NCBI RefSeq assembly: GCF_012844345.1 | Contig: NZ_CP051625.1 | Coordinates: 2,542,001 to 2,606,000, forward strand | Source: Pseudomonas sp. gcc21 | Lineage (GTDB): Bacteria; Pseudomonadota; Gammaproteobacteria; Pseudomonadales; Pseudomonadaceae | Direction of reading: 5' to 3' | Length of the DNA: 64,000 bases | In this document: piece by piece, positions 1 through 8,931 of the stretch | How the letters are laid out: each line of letters begins with the position of its first letter | Numbering within the stretch: the stretch's first letter is position 1 | Notes under the pieces: generated by a model | Told to the model about the DNA's origin: nothing | The model's input: the letters and a program-made list of their open reading frames with translations, nothing else | The model's database searches: none | Program-made: the position numbers and the translations under genes

Positions 1-2098
1 TTTCCTCGACCTTGCGCTTTGCCTCATCGCCGATCAATCGACCGGCGATTTTGGCTACGCCATCGCCATCCACACCACAGCTGCTCGCAGCGTTGTGCAG
101 AAAGCCTTCGCACCGGATTGGCCATTCGATACCGGCGTAGCGCTCATTGACCTGGCAGGCCGGATCCGGCATTTCACGGGTGTCGCCCTGAATCTCCAGG
201 CCAATGCGGTAATCCATCTTCTGCTGCGGCAGATTCACACTGCCACGACCTTTGGCTGCAATGCCCGGTAGCGCTACGACCAGATCTTCGTTACGCACCT
301 GCCCGTTCTCGATATTGAAGCTGCCCTGCAAACTGCGGAACGGCGTATCCTGCCCGCCGCGCGACTCCGACAGCGCCTTGCGATTTGCCAGCGCGATGGC
401 GCGGCACAACTGTTGCTCGAGGTTCACGCCGACCAGTGCGCCATCATTGACAGTGAAACTGGCGTTGCCATCGAGCGTATCCATCCAGCGGTAGATGCTG
501 TTGCCCTGCGCCTGCAAATTCGCGTTGAGATCGACCAGCCCGCGTATCTGCGGCGGCTGTTCATAAGCTTCCTGCAGCGCCAGCGAATCGATGCCGGTCA
601 AAACAGGTTCGATACTGACGGTAGTGGGCGTGCTGCGGGTGTTGATTTCGCCCTGGGCAGAAAACTCGCCGCCAAACACGCCACCACTCAACTGCCGGAG
701 TTGGACGACGCCGTCATTGGCCAGCACGCTGACCTCGAAGGGGCTGATGGTCAGACCGGTAACGATGACTTCCTGCAAGCTCAGCTGTCCGTCAATGTCC
801 AGTGTAGCGAGCGTTTCCAGCGGCAGCACTGCTTCGTCGCTCCAGGCCGGCGGCGCTACGCCGGTGCGGCTACCGCCCGAAGGCAGTACCGGCGTCGGAG
901 CTGCGTCCTCGCTCGGCTCTTCCTCAGCTGGCAAATATTTGTCGATGTTCAAAGTGTTACCGGTGAGATTGAAGCGCAGCGCTTGACGCTCAAAGTCAGC
1001 CAGCCCTGCGTTGCCGGTCAGCTCGCTACCGTCGACGACCAGTTTGAGATCGTTGAGCATAAGGCTGTTGGCGGAGCCATCGATGTTGGCCGATAGCGCC
1101 ACCGCTTCCAAAGCGCGGGGGTCGGAGGTTTCCGGCAGCTCCTGACCCAGCGAGCGGATGAACTTGCGGCCGTCAAATTCTGCAGCATCCAGATTGCCGG
1201 TGAGCTTCATTTCACCATCCAGGTCAGTGGCCTTGAGCTGACCGGTAGCACGCATGTCGGCGACGGTGAGGCGCATTTCGTTGAGTTCGGCGATCTGCTC
1301 GGTCAGATCCACCAGTGCGTTGCCCTGCAGCTCGAGATTGACCGCACGGCCTGAAAACGGCGTGCCGCTGGCATCGACCTTGAGATCGATAGCTTCCAGC
1401 TCATAGCGATTCTGGCTCAGGTCAAAACGCGCCACGCTGTTCAGATCCATCCGCACGCGCAATGCCGGATCGTCGACAATCAACAGTCCAAGAAACTCGA
1501 CATCGAACGACTCACCCTCAATCAGAGCACCGGTGGTCAGATTGATGTCTTCCATCTGCAAGCTCTGGCCGGCCTGCTCATCGGTGTAACGTACGTTGGC
1601 GTTGGTAATGCGGACGCTCTCGATGGCAATGTCCAGATCCGTACCGCCCTGCTCCGGCTCTGCCTCGGTGGTAGCGCCTTCTTCCTGCACCACCTCTTCG
1701 CTGGCACCGATTGACTCCCAGTTAGCAACGCCCTGCTGGTTGCGAACCAGGTTAAGCGTGACGCTGTCGAGGATCACATCATCCATGCGCAGCTGTTTGC
1801 GCAACAGCGGGAGTACCTTGACGCCGAGACCCATGGAGCCGACCTGCGCCAGCTGCTGATCAGGCTGATCGAGCGGCGCGACACCCACCTGCTCGAGCTC
1901 GATACCCAACCAGGGAAACAACGACCACGCGATGTCACCTTCCAGCGTCAACTCGACGTTGGCGTGCTCACGCGCAGCCTGCTGAATGTTTTCCTTGTAG
2001 TCGTTCGGGTCGAATATGCGAGTCAGGAAAAACAGCAGCCCCACCCCCAGCACCAGTAAGCCGAACACCACCAGACCAACTATTTTCAGCGCTTTCAT
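1..2098 (-). CDS. asmA: AsmA family protein (partial, C-terminus outside window)
   Basis: AsmA-type proteins are inner-membrane-anchored periplasmic proteins linked to outer-membrane assembly and lipid homeostasis. The reading frame stays open for about 699 codons and runs off the left edge, so the C-terminus is missing. It starts MKALKIVGLVVFGLLVLGVG, a single N-terminal membrane anchor, followed by FDPNDYK and an ENIQQAAREH stretch typical of the AsmA N-terminal domain. A long beta-rich region follows, with repeated NLT/LDL/GxLDA strands. It lies upstream of, and on the opposite strand to, the his block, a neighbourhood also known from Pseudomonas. The next gene on the same strand is an oxidoreductase starting further right. 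The family call is firm; the exact in vivo role is inferred from the family. Confidence 0.9.
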   Translation of the reverse strand, partial: MKALKIVGLVVFGLLVLGVGLLFFLTRIFDPNDYKENIQQAAREHANVELTLEGDIAWSLFPWLGIELEQVGVAPLDQPDQQLAQVGSMGLGVKVLPLLRKQLRMDDVILDSVTLNLVRNQQGVANWESIGASEEVVQEEGATTEAEPEQGGTDLDIAIESVRITNANVRYTDEQAGQSLQMEDINLTTGALIEGESFDVEFLGLLIVDDPALRVRMDLNSVARFDLSQNRYELEAIDLKVDASGTPFSGRAVNLELQGNALVDLTEQIAELNEMRLTVADMRATGQLKATDLDGEMKLTGNLDAAEFDGRKFIRSLGQELPETSDPRALEAVALSANIDGSANSLMLNDLKLVVDGSELTGNAGLADFERQALRFNLTGNTLNIDKYLPAEEEPSEDAAPTPVLPSGGSRTGVAPPAWSDEAVLPLETLATLDIDGQLSLQEVIVTGLTISPFEVSVLANDGVVQLRQLSGGVFGGEFSAQGEINTRSTPTTVSIEPVLTGIDSLALQEAYEQPPQIRGLVDLNANLQAQGNSIYRWMDTLDGNASFTVNDGALVGVNLEQQLCRAIALANRKALSESRGGQDTPFRSLQGSFNIENGQVRNEDLVVALPGIAAKGRGSVNLPQQKMDYRIGLEIQGDTREMPDPACQVNERYAGIEWPIRCEGFLHNAASSCGVDGDGVAKIAGRLIGDEAKRKVEE

Positions 2099-2162
2099 GG
2101 GTACCCCTTGTTATTCATTCCCGGACCCTCGGCCCGCTGTTTGTTTCGTAAAACGCATTACC

Positions 2163-3275
2163 TTAGAGCCTGTCCATCAGCATGGCTACTTTCTCTGCGA
2201 TAGCGAGGCTGGATGTCAGGCCCGGCGACTCAATCCCGAACAGGTTGATCAGCCCGGAAACACCGTGAGCGCGCGCGTCCTGCACAGTGAAATCACGCGC
2301 CACCTCACTGGGACCACTGAGCTTGGCGCGGATACCAGCGTAGCCCGGCACCAGACGCTCAGGCTCGCATTGCGGCCAATAACGGCGAATAGCCCGGGCG
2401 AAGCTCGGCGCCAGCGAAGGGTCTACCTGATAGTTCAGATCGTCCTGATACAGCACATCCGGTCCGAAGCGCAGCTGGCCGCCCATATCCAGCGTCGCAT
2501 GCACACCGAGCCCTGCGGTATTGGCTTCAGGCATAGGATAAACCAAATGCCGGAAGGGGGACGGCCCGCTATAAGCGAAATAACTGCCCTTGCAGTAGTG
2601 CACAGGCGGTATCGCCGAAATCGGAAATCCCTGCACGTGGGCTGCGAGCTGTTGCGCGAACAACCCGCCTGCGTTGATCAACCAGGCAGTGCTCAGCTCG
2701 AAGGATTCGCCGGCGCTGTGGCCTGAGACTCGCAAGCCGGTTGGAGTCTGCTCGACAGCTTCAATACGTGCATTGCAGACCAGCGTTCCGCCATGGGACT
2801 GCAACGCCGCTTCGTATGATTGCATCAGCGCATGGCTGTCGATGATACCGGTCAACGGCGAGAACAGCCCGGCGACCGCCTTTACGTCCGGCTCCAGCTC
2901 GTGCACCTGTTCGGCGTTCAGCCATTGCAGCTCGACGCCGTTGGCCGAGGCGTTGTCGTGCAGCGCCTGCAGCGCGGCTATCTCACCGGGCTCCACTGCC
3001 ACCAACAGTTTGCCGATGCGCCGATGCGGTACGTTATGGCGCTCACTCCAGTCGTACAGCAGGTCGCGCCCCTGTTTGCACAATGCCGCTTTCAACGAAC
3101 CCGGCGGATAATAGATACCCGCATGAATGACTTCACTGTTGCGGCTTGATGCGTGCTGGCCTGGCCAGCTTTCCTGTTCCAGCACCATTACCGAACGGCC
3201 AGCCGCGGCCAGATGCTGCGCTATTGCCAGGCCGACCACACCGGCCCCTGCTACCACTACGTCACAATCGTTCAT
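2163..3275 (-). CDS. FAD-dependent oxidoreductase, L-2-hydroxyglutarate oxidase-like (LhgO family)
   Basis: This 370-residue flavoprotein begins with a Rossmann FAD-binding motif (VVVAGAGVVGLAIAQHLA, residues 6-23), followed by an acidic end of the second strand (VLEQE). The ASSRNSEVIHAGIYYPPGS segment is the hallmark of the LhgO/DAO subgroup, which oxidises 2-hydroxy acids such as L-2-hydroxyglutarate. Near the C-terminus, FGIESPGLTSSLAIAE is the usual closing flavin-contact motif. The length is close to, but a little below, that of E. coli LhgO (about 400 residues). The start ATG is preceded by an AGGGAA ribosome binding site. It is divergent from hisB and stands alone. The substrate is not determined by the sequence; other 2-hydroxy or amino acids are possible. 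Confidence 0.8.
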   Translation of the reverse strand: MNDCDVVVAGAGVVGLAIAQHLAAAGRSVMVLEQESWPGQHASSRNSEVIHAGIYYPPGSLKAALCKQGRDLLYDWSERHNVPHRRIGKLLVAVEPGEIAALQALHDNASANGVELQWLNAEQVHELEPDVKAVAGLFSPLTGIIDSHALMQSYEAALQSHGGTLVCNARIEAVEQTPTGLRVSGHSAGESFELSTAWLINAGGLFAQQLAAHVQGFPISAIPPVHYCKGSYFAYSGPSPFRHLVYPMPEANTAGLGVHATLDMGGQLRFGPDVLYQDDLNYQVDPSLAPSFARAIRRYWPQCEPERLVPGYAGIRAKLSGPSEVARDFTVQDARAHGVSGLINLFGIESPGLTSSLAIAEKVAMLMDRL

Positions 3276-3324
3276 TGCGGTTCCCTTGCTGAATTACCCT
3301 GTTCCACATTCCTGAGCCCTGATG

Positions 3325-3353
3325 TAGCCCGCACCCCGTGCTGTACGTATAAT
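3325..3353 (+). promoter_or_regulatory. Candidate sigma-70 promoter for hisB
   Basis: A perfect TATAAT (3348-3353) lies about 34 bases before the hisB start. The -35 region at the right distance (TAGCCC) is poor, so the call rests on the -10 box and its position in the divergent gap. Confidence 0.35.
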
Positions 3354-3386
3354 GCTCGGCCTTGATCGTATTACTGGAGAACTGCC

Positions 3387-3980
3387 ATGGCTGAGCGCAA
3401 GGCAAGCGTCGAGCGCAACACGCTGGAAACGCGAATCAAAGTCGACATCAACCTGGACGGTACCGGCCAGGCGGACTTCGATATCGGCGTTCCCTTCCTT
3501 GAGCACATGCTGGACCAGATAGCCCGGCATGGCCTGATCGACATGAAGATACACTGTCGTGGCGATTTGCATATTGACGACCACCACACTGTGGAAGACG
3601 TCGGCATCACCCTCGGCCAGGCATTCGCCCAGGCGATGGGCGACAAGAAAGGCGTTCGTCGTTACGGTCACGCGTACGTTCCGCTCGATGAAGCACTGTC
3701 GCGCGTAGTGATCGACTTCTCCGGACGCCCCGGCCTGCAGATGCACGTGCCTTTTACCCGTGCAACGGTTGGTGGCTTCGACGTCGATCTGTTCCAGGAG
3801 TTCTTCCAGGGCTTCGTAAATCACGCATTAGTGACCCTGCACATCGACACGCTGCGTGGCACCAACACGCATCACCAGATCGAAACCGTGTTCAAGGCCT
3901 TTGGACGCGCACTGCGCATGGCCATTGAAGAAGACCCGCGTATGGCCGGCATGATGCCCTCCACCAAAGGCTGCCTCTAA
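3387..3980 (+). CDS. hisB: Imidazoleglycerol-phosphate dehydratase HisB
   Basis: HisB dehydrates imidazoleglycerol phosphate to imidazole-acetol phosphate in histidine biosynthesis, in the cytoplasm. The 197-residue protein carries both metal-binding histidine clusters of the family: [19 protein letters not shown], and [21 protein letters not shown] near the C-terminus. [14 protein letters not shown] is another family motif. It is the monofunctional form without a fused phosphatase, as in pseudomonads. A GGAG ribosome binding site precedes the ATG. hisH follows after three bases and hisA and hisF after that, so this is the first gene of a his sub-operon. The identification is secure. Confidence 0.98.
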   Translation: MAERKASVERNTLETRIKVDINLDGTGQADFDIGVPFLEHMLDQIARHGLIDMKIHCRGDLHIDDHHTVEDVGITLGQAFAQAMGDKKGVRRYGHAYVPLDEALSRVVIDFSGRPGLQMHVPFTRATVGGFDVDLFQEFFQGFVNHALVTLHIDTLRGTNTHHQIETVFKAFGRALRMAIEEDPRMAGMMPSTKGCL

Positions 3981-3983
3981 TCC

Positions 3984-4631
3984 ATGGCGAACACTCACGT
4001 AGCCGTTATCGACTATGGCATGGGCAATCTACACTCGGTCGCCAAGGCGCTCGAGCACGTCGGCGCGCGCCACGTTGAACTGACCAGCGATCCGCAGATC
4101 ATCCTGGCCGCCGACCGCGTGGTATTGCCCGGTGTCGGCGCGATCCGCGACTGCGTCAGTGAATTGCGCCAACTTGGCCTGGACGAGGTGGTGCGCCAGG
4201 TCGCTACGCAGAAACCCTTGCTGGGTGTATGTGTCGGCATGCAGATGCTGCTTGAGCACAGCGAGGAGAACGGCGGCGTGGACGGTCTCGGACTGTTTCC
4301 CGGCAAGGTGAAGTTCTTCGGCGATGAGTTAAGCGAAGCGGATGGCACTCGCCTGAAGGTTCCCCACATGGGCTGGAATCAGGTCAAGCAAACGCTTGAT
4401 CACCCGCTGTGGCACCGTATTGAACAGGACGCGCGCTTCTATTTCGTGCACAGCTATTACGGCGTTCCGGCGCGGCAGACACAACTGGCCGGCCGCTGTC
4501 ATTATGGCGTCGACATTGCTGCGGCGCTGGCCCAGGATAATGTTTTCGCCACCCAGTTTCACCCGGAAAAGAGCCACACCAATGGTCTGCAACTGCTGCA
4601 GAACTTTCTGGCCTGGGATGGACGCTGGTAA
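3984..4631 (+). CDS. hisH: Imidazole glycerol phosphate synthase, glutamine amidotransferase subunit HisH
   Basis: HisH hydrolyses glutamine and channels ammonia to HisF to form imidazole glycerol phosphate and AICAR. The 215-residue protein starts with [12 protein letters not shown]. It has the class I amidotransferase nucleophile Cys83 in [15 protein letters not shown] and the His-Glu part of the triad in [17 protein letters not shown] near the C-terminus. It sits three bases after hisB, with no strong ribosome binding site of its own, which suggests translational coupling. Its partner hisF lies two genes downstream, after hisA. Confidence 0.97.
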   Translation: MANTHVAVIDYGMGNLHSVAKALEHVGARHVELTSDPQIILAADRVVLPGVGAIRDCVSELRQLGLDEVVRQVATQKPLLGVCVGMQMLLEHSEENGGVDGLGLFPGKVKFFGDELSEADGTRLKVPHMGWNQVKQTLDHPLWHRIEQDARFYFVHSYYGVPARQTQLAGRCHYGVDIAAALAQDNVFATQFHPEKSHTNGLQLLQNFLAWDGRW

Positions 4632-4739
4632 ACCCGAACATACCGCTTGAGTCAGCAGGCAGGATAAACCGCTCGGTGACCAGCCTGCCAACCCAAGCCT
4701 TCTGTCTACAGCGACGCCGCAATTCAAGGAACACATTCC

Positions 4740-5477
4740 ATGTTAATCATTCCCGCTATCGACCTCAAGGACGGCGCGTGCGTGCGCTTGCGCCAGGGCC
4801 TTATGGATGACGCCACTGTATTTTCAGATGACCCGGTAGCCATGGCAGCCAAGTGGGTTGAGGCCGGCTGTCGCCGTCTGCACCTGGTTGACCTGAACGG
4901 CGCCTTCGAAGGCAAGCCGGTCAACGGTGAAGTGGTTACGGCTATCGCGCGCCGCTATCCGAACCTGCCGATCCAGATTGGCGGTGGCATCCGCTCACTG
5001 GAGACGATCGAACATTACGTTCGCGCCGGCGTCAGCTACGTGATCATCGGCACCAAGGCGGTCAAGCAGCCAGAATTCGTTGGCGAGGCCTGCCGCGCAT
5101 TCCCCGGCAAGGTGATTGTCGGACTGGATGCCAAGGATGGCTTCGTCGCCACCGACGGTTGGGCTGAAGTCAGCGAAATCCAGGTTACGGATCTGGCCAA
5201 GCGCTTTGAAGCCGACGGCGTATCAGCGATCGTGTATACCGATATCGCCAAGGACGGGATGATGCAGGGCTGCAACGTTGAAGCCACTGCCGCGCTGGCG
5301 AACGCTACCTCGATTCCCGTCATCGCTTCTGGCGGCATCCACAACCTGGGCGACATTCAGAGCCTGCTGGATGCCCGCGCACCGGGAATTGTCGGTGCCA
5401 TCACCGGGCGCGCAATCTACGAAGGTACGCTGAACGTCGCCGAAGCCCAGGCGCTTTGCGACGCGGCCCGAGGCTAA
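4740..5477 (+). CDS. hisA: Phosphoribosylformimino-5-aminoimidazole carboxamide ribotide isomerase HisA
   Basis: HisA is a TIM-barrel isomerase that opens the ribose of ProFAR to give PRFAR, the HisF substrate. The 245-residue protein begins [20 protein letters not shown] with the catalytic Asp8. The second catalytic Asp lies in [10 protein letters not shown]. Phosphate-binding glycine loops are visible as [10 protein letters not shown] and [10 protein letters not shown]. The length matches the family. A 108-base gap separates it from hisH, and an AAGGAA ribosome binding site precedes the start, so it may be partly independently translated. hisF follows after 38 bases. Confidence 0.98.
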   Translation: MLIIPAIDLKDGACVRLRQGLMDDATVFSDDPVAMAAKWVEAGCRRLHLVDLNGAFEGKPVNGEVVTAIARRYPNLPIQIGGGIRSLETIEHYVRAGVSYVIIGTKAVKQPEFVGEACRAFPGKVIVGLDAKDGFVATDGWAEVSEIQVTDLAKRFEADGVSAIVYTDIAKDGMMQGCNVEATAALANATSIPVIASGGIHNLGDIQSLLDARAPGIVGAITGRAIYEGTLNVAEAQALCDAARG

Positions 5478-5515
5478 TAGCCGGCAGCCGGCTTTGTTCT
5501 AATGGAGATATGAAG

Positions 5516-6289
5516 ATGGCACTGGCAAAAAGAATCATCCCCTGCCTGGACGTAGATAACGGCCGCGTGGTCAAGGGCGTAAAGTTCGAGAGCATCCGTG
5601 ACGCCGGAGACCCGGTGGAGATTGCCCGGCGCTATAACGAAGAAGGCGCGGACGAAATCACCTTTCTGGATATTACCGCCAGCCATCAGGAACGCGATAC
5701 CACGCTGCATACAGTAGAGCGCATGGCCAGCGAAGTCTTCATTCCGCTGACCGTGGGCGGCGGCGTGCGCACCGTCAGCGATATTCGCAACCTCTTGAAT
5801 GCCGGCGCTGACAAGGTGTCGATCAATACCGCCGCGGTGTTCAATCCGGAGTTTGTTGGCGAGGCGGCTGACCGCTTCGGCAGCCAGTGCATTGTTGTAG
5901 CCATTGATGCCAAGCGCGTCTCAGCCGAAGGCGAAACACCGCGCTGGGAGATCTTTACCCATGGCGGCCGCAAACCCACCGGGCTGGACGCGGTTGAATG
6001 GGCGCGCAAGATGCAGGCCCTCGGCGCCGGCGAGATCCTGCTGACCAGCATGGACCAGGACGGCATGAAAAGCGGCTTCGACCTCGGCGTCACCCGCGCC
6101 ATCAGCGATGCGCTGCATATTCCGGTTATTGCATCCGGTGGCGTCGGCAATCTGCAGCACTTGGCGGATGGCGTACTGGAAGGCGGGGCGGATGCGGTAC
6201 TCGCGGCAAGTATTTTTCACTTTGGTGAATACACCGTCGCGGAAGCCAAGGCGTATATGGCTGAGCGCGGGATTGAGATGCGGTTGTAA
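5516..6289 (+). CDS. hisF: Imidazole glycerol phosphate synthase, cyclase subunit HisF
   Basis: HisF is the cyclase half of the HisHF enzyme, using ammonia from HisH to close the imidazole ring. The 257-residue TIM barrel begins [20 protein letters not shown] (catalytic Asp12). It has the second Asp in VVAIDAKRV, and phosphate loops VGGGVRT and [10 protein letters not shown]. Several upstream in-frame starts exist. The ATG chosen here gives the family's usual N-terminus, and the GGAG at 5504-5507 is eight bases before it; the ATG two codons upstream would be only two bases from that site. It is the last gene of this his block and converges on yibQ across a 300-bp structured repeat. Confidence 0.97.
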   Translation: MALAKRIIPCLDVDNGRVVKGVKFESIRDAGDPVEIARRYNEEGADEITFLDITASHQERDTTLHTVERMASEVFIPLTVGGGVRTVSDIRNLLNAGADKVSINTAAVFNPEFVGEAADRFGSQCIVVAIDAKRVSAEGETPRWEIFTHGGRKPTGLDAVEWARKMQALGAGEILLTSMDQDGMKSGFDLGVTRAISDALHIPVIASGGVGNLQHLADGVLEGGADAVLAASIFHFGEYTVAEAKAYMAERGIEMRL

Positions 6290-6300
6290 ACCAACCCCAG

Positions 6301-6600
6301 GGCGTCCTTCGGCCGCCGTCGCGCCGGGGGCGACCCTCCCACCGGTATGTGCATACCGTCGATAAGTTGAGCTATGGCTAGATCGCGGTGCCTCTCGATC
6401 TCTCCAAAACAGAACGGCGCTGGCAACGGTTTTGCATTTGTGGGAGAGCAACCCTCCCACGGGTAAGTGCATACTGTCGATAAATTGAGCTATGGCTAGA
6501 TCGCGGTGCCTCTCGACCTCCCAAAAACAGAACGGCGCTGACGACGGTTTTGCATTTTGTGGGAGGGTCGCCCCCGGCGCGACGGCGTCCGCAGGACGCC
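6301..6600. repeat. 300-bp REP/BIME-like composite: 41-bp inverted ends around two 118-bp tandem copies
   Basis: This fills most of the 331-base gap between hisF and yibQ. The outer arms (6301-6341 and 6560-6600) are inverted copies of each other over 41 bases with two mismatches; the inner 27 bases match perfectly. Between them, two direct copies with a 118-base period (from 6334 and from 6452) share the stretch around GAGCTATGGCTAGATCGCGG. Where they join there is another palindrome, GTGGGAG-6-CTCCCAC. The GTGGGAG...CGCGA ends resemble Pseudomonas REP sequences. No credible gene is present. It could act as a transcription barrier between convergent genes. No transposase is nearby. Confidence 0.75.
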
Positions 6601-6607
6601 TTGTTTT
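6584..6607 (+). terminator. Candidate intrinsic terminator at the right end of the repeat
   Basis: A 7-bp stem GGCGTCC/GGACGCC with a GCA loop is followed by TTGTTTT on the plus strand. It is about 300 bases after hisF, so it would end a long 3' untranslated region if used. Confidence 0.5.
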
Positions 6608-6620
6608 CGGACCATAACAC

Positions 6621-7562
6621 TCAGCGCCTACCCTGCCCCAGCAACTCCCCAATCGCCACCACCCGCACCCCTTCTCGCTCTTCCAAGCCCGGCAATACCC
6701 GTTCAAGAAACGCCAGCGTCTGCTCATGCGGGTGCCCAATCAAAACCGCCACACCCTTCTCCCGCGCCTCTGCCAAAGCACGACCGAAAGCATTCTGCAG
6801 TGCTACCGGCGAGAGCTCGTTATCGAGAAACACATCCCGGGAAATATGCGCAACGCCATGTTCTTCGGCAGCGAATGCGGCCTGTGTCTGCGCTGAGGTC
6901 CGGCTATCCACAAAGAACAAATCACGTTCACGCAGCTCAGCCATCAACCAGTTCATCTGCGGGCGCAGCGTGGTCAGCAAACTGCCCATGTGATTATTGA
7001 CACCGGCTACTGGCCCGAAATCCTCCAGGTTGTCTTCCAGCGTGGCGGTGAACGTATCGCGGTCCATATCGGCAAAGAGCGCACCCGGGCCAGGCGACAG
7101 GTTCGCGCCGTTCTGCATGGGCAGGTGCACTATGACGGTGCGTCCCGCTGCGCTGGCTTCTTTAGCTAGCCGGGCGGCCATGGCAGTATGTGGGAGGATC
7201 GCCAGCGTGACGGGTGCTGGCATATCGATAACCCGGCGACCGCGCGCATAATTATGCCCCAGATCGTCGATGATAATACCCAGCGCAGGCATTTCGCCCT
7301 GATCATCCCGCCCGGCCGCCGTTGCTGGTTCTAACGGCGGCTCATCCTGCTGGGCCAGTGTTTCCCAGCCGGCATGCTCGATACGCATCCACTCCGCGCG
7401 CAGGTGATCCGCCTCGGGTGTAGCCGGCCGGATAGCAGGCGACCGGGTTTCGACTGATTTGCCGAGCTGCCTGGCAGTCTGCTCACTAGCAGGGAATTCG
7501 GGCGCAGGGTCGCTGCAGGCTGCGAGCACTATTGCCAGCAGCCCCAAAACCAACGGTTTCAT
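6621..7562 (-). CDS. yibQ: Divergent polysaccharide deacetylase family lipoprotein (YibQ-like)
   Basis: This 313-residue exported protein has a lipoprotein signal (MKPLVLGLLAIVLAAC, lipobox LAAC) and, after a linker of about 90 residues, the divergent polysaccharide deacetylase fold. That domain begins LGIIIDDLGHNYARGRRVID and includes LAILPHTAMAARLAKEA, HLPMQNG, NNHMGSLLT and LFFVDSRTSAQT. These residues mark the DUF610/YibQ family. Catalytic activity is unproven for the family. Its ATG overlaps the ctpA stop (ATGA), making it the last gene of gpmI-envC-ctpA-yibQ, a conserved cell-envelope cluster. The context suggests a role in peptidoglycan or surface polymer handling, which is inference. 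Confidence 0.88.
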   Translation of the reverse strand: MKPLVLGLLAIVLAACSDPAPEFPASEQTARQLGKSVETRSPAIRPATPEADHLRAEWMRIEHAGWETLAQQDEPPLEPATAAGRDDQGEMPALGIIIDDLGHNYARGRRVIDMPAPVTLAILPHTAMAARLAKEASAAGRTVIVHLPMQNGANLSPGPGALFADMDRDTFTATLEDNLEDFGPVAGVNNHMGSLLTTLRPQMNWLMAELRERDLFFVDSRTSAQTQAAFAAEEHGVAHISRDVFLDNELSPVALQNAFGRALAEAREKGVAVLIGHPHEQTLAFLERVLPGLEEREGVRVVAIGELLGQGRR

Positions 7563-8842
7563 TGTTTGGCGCGAGTGATATTCAGACCTTTGAGAAGGTT
7601 AAGCGCCTGGCTGAGTTGATAATCGGCTTCCTCGGGGTTATCCCCCTGGCTCACCGGCGTACGAATAGTCGGCCGCTCGTTACCATTCTCGTTATTCAGA
7701 TGACCTTCAAGATCCGCCTCGCGGTAGCCAGCCTCCTGCTCATCCCGAACCAGATGGCCACGCTCGACGCGAATATCCGGAACGATGCCCTGTGCCTGAA
7801 TCGACCGCCCATTGGGAGTGTAATAGAGCGCGGTAGTGAGCTTCAGCGCGCGGTCATTGTTGAGCGGCAGCACCGTCTGCACCGAGCCCTTGCCAAAGCT
7901 GTCAGTCCCCATGATCACGGCGCGGGAATGGTCCTGCAGCGCGCCAGCGACAATCTCGGAAGCCGAGGCCGAGCCGCCGTTGATCAATACCACCACGGGC
8001 ACGTCCTTGCTTGGATTGTTACTGGTGGCATTGAAGCGCATATCGGAGTTGCTGAGCCGCCCCTTGGTGTACACGATCAGACCTTTATCGAGGAAGCTGT
8101 CCGCCACTTCCACGGCGCTTTGCAACACACCGCCGGGGTTGTTACGCAGGTCCAGCACCAGCCCCTTGAATTCATCGTTCCTGGTCAACGTGTTGAGGGT
8201 GCGGCGTACTTCGTCACCCGTGTTGTTCTGGAACTGGGTGATCCGCAGATAGGCGTAACCCTTACCAAGATCTTCGGTGCGCACGCTGGCAACCTTGACC
8301 ACAGCGCGCTCCAGCTCGACATCAAAGGGTCGGCCTTCACCGCGCACCAGCGTCAGCACGACCTTGGTGCCCGCGTCCCCGCGCATGAGTTCCACCGCTT
8401 CCATAAGGGTCATACCCTTGACCAGCCGATCATCGATCTTGACGATCAGATCGCCGGCCTGGATGCCAGCCTTGGCTGCGGGGGTATCATCGATCGGCGA
8501 GATGACCTTGATCATGCCGTCTTCCTGTCCAACCTCGATGCCTAGCCCACCGAACTGGCCGGTTGTGGTGTCCTGCAACCCACGGAAAGCTTCGGGCTCC
8601 ATGTAAGACGAATGCGGATCCAGCCCTTCGAGCATGCCCTGAATGGCATTCTGCAGTAGCGTGGCGTCATCCACCGGCTCAACGTAGGCGGCGCGAATGC
8701 GTTCGAGTACTTCAGCAAAGGTACGCAGATCGTCCAGAGGCAGAGGTGCAGCAGGCGCCTCGTCCTGGCGCTGGGCATGAGCCGGAACGACAGCAAGAGC
8801 GAGGCTCAGGCAGATAGCGGACAAGGTACGCGCAGCGGTCAT
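7559..8842 (-). CDS. ctpA: S41 family carboxy-terminal processing peptidase CtpA
   Basis: CtpA-type proteases cut periplasmic substrates from their C-termini; in P. aeruginosa, CtpA with a lipoprotein partner degrades peptidoglycan hydrolases. The 427-residue protein has a Sec signal peptide (cleavage after AHA), a PDZ domain around residues 95-170 (GLGIEVGQEDG, AGIQAGDLIVKID), and the S41 core. The serine-lysine dyad is Ser293 in NGGSASASEI and Lys318 in SFGKGSVQ. The C-terminal region after residue 370 is hydrophilic. It lies 89 bases after envC, whose product activates murein amidases, which fits a shared cell-wall turnover role. Confidence 0.96.
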   Translation of the reverse strand: MTAARTLSAICLSLALAVVPAHAQRQDEAPAAPLPLDDLRTFAEVLERIRAAYVEPVDDATLLQNAIQGMLEGLDPHSSYMEPEAFRGLQDTTTGQFGGLGIEVGQEDGMIKVISPIDDTPAAKAGIQAGDLIVKIDDRLVKGMTLMEAVELMRGDAGTKVVLTLVRGEGRPFDVELERAVVKVASVRTEDLGKGYAYLRITQFQNNTGDEVRRTLNTLTRNDEFKGLVLDLRNNPGGVLQSAVEVADSFLDKGLIVYTKGRLSNSDMRFNATSNNPSKDVPVVVLINGGSASASEIVAGALQDHSRAVIMGTDSFGKGSVQTVLPLNNDRALKLTTALYYTPNGRSIQAQGIVPDIRVERGHLVRDEQEAGYREADLEGHLNNENGNERPTIRTPVSQGDNPEEADYQLSQALNLLKGLNITRAKQ

Positions 8843-8891
8843 CTAACTCTCCGAACACAGGATTGATTTGATCTGAGAAACCCCGGTGAAT

Positions 8892-8916
8892 CACTACGCC
8901 AGATCAGGGCGTAGTG
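8892..8916. repeat. Hairpin between envC and ctpA
   Basis: CACTACGCC and GGCGTAGTG form a perfect 9-bp stem around a 7-base loop. No T-run follows on the minus strand, so it is more likely an mRNA-stabilising or attenuating structure than a full terminator. Confidence 0.45.
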
Positions 8917-8931
8917 CTCATGGCGTGCTCA

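Noticed and set aside
6334..6569. Tandem 118-base repeats as a CRISPR array
   Set aside because: Only two long units with no short repeat-spacer alternation and no cas genes.
5921..6739. Minus-strand frame of 272 codons through hisF and the 6.3-kb repeat
   Set aside because: It contains duplicated peptides created by the tandem repeat and overlaps hisF and yibQ.
7532..8545. Plus-strand frame of 337 codons opposite ctpA
   Set aside because: It overlaps the complete S41 peptidase gene with intact catalytic residues, so it is an antisense shadow.
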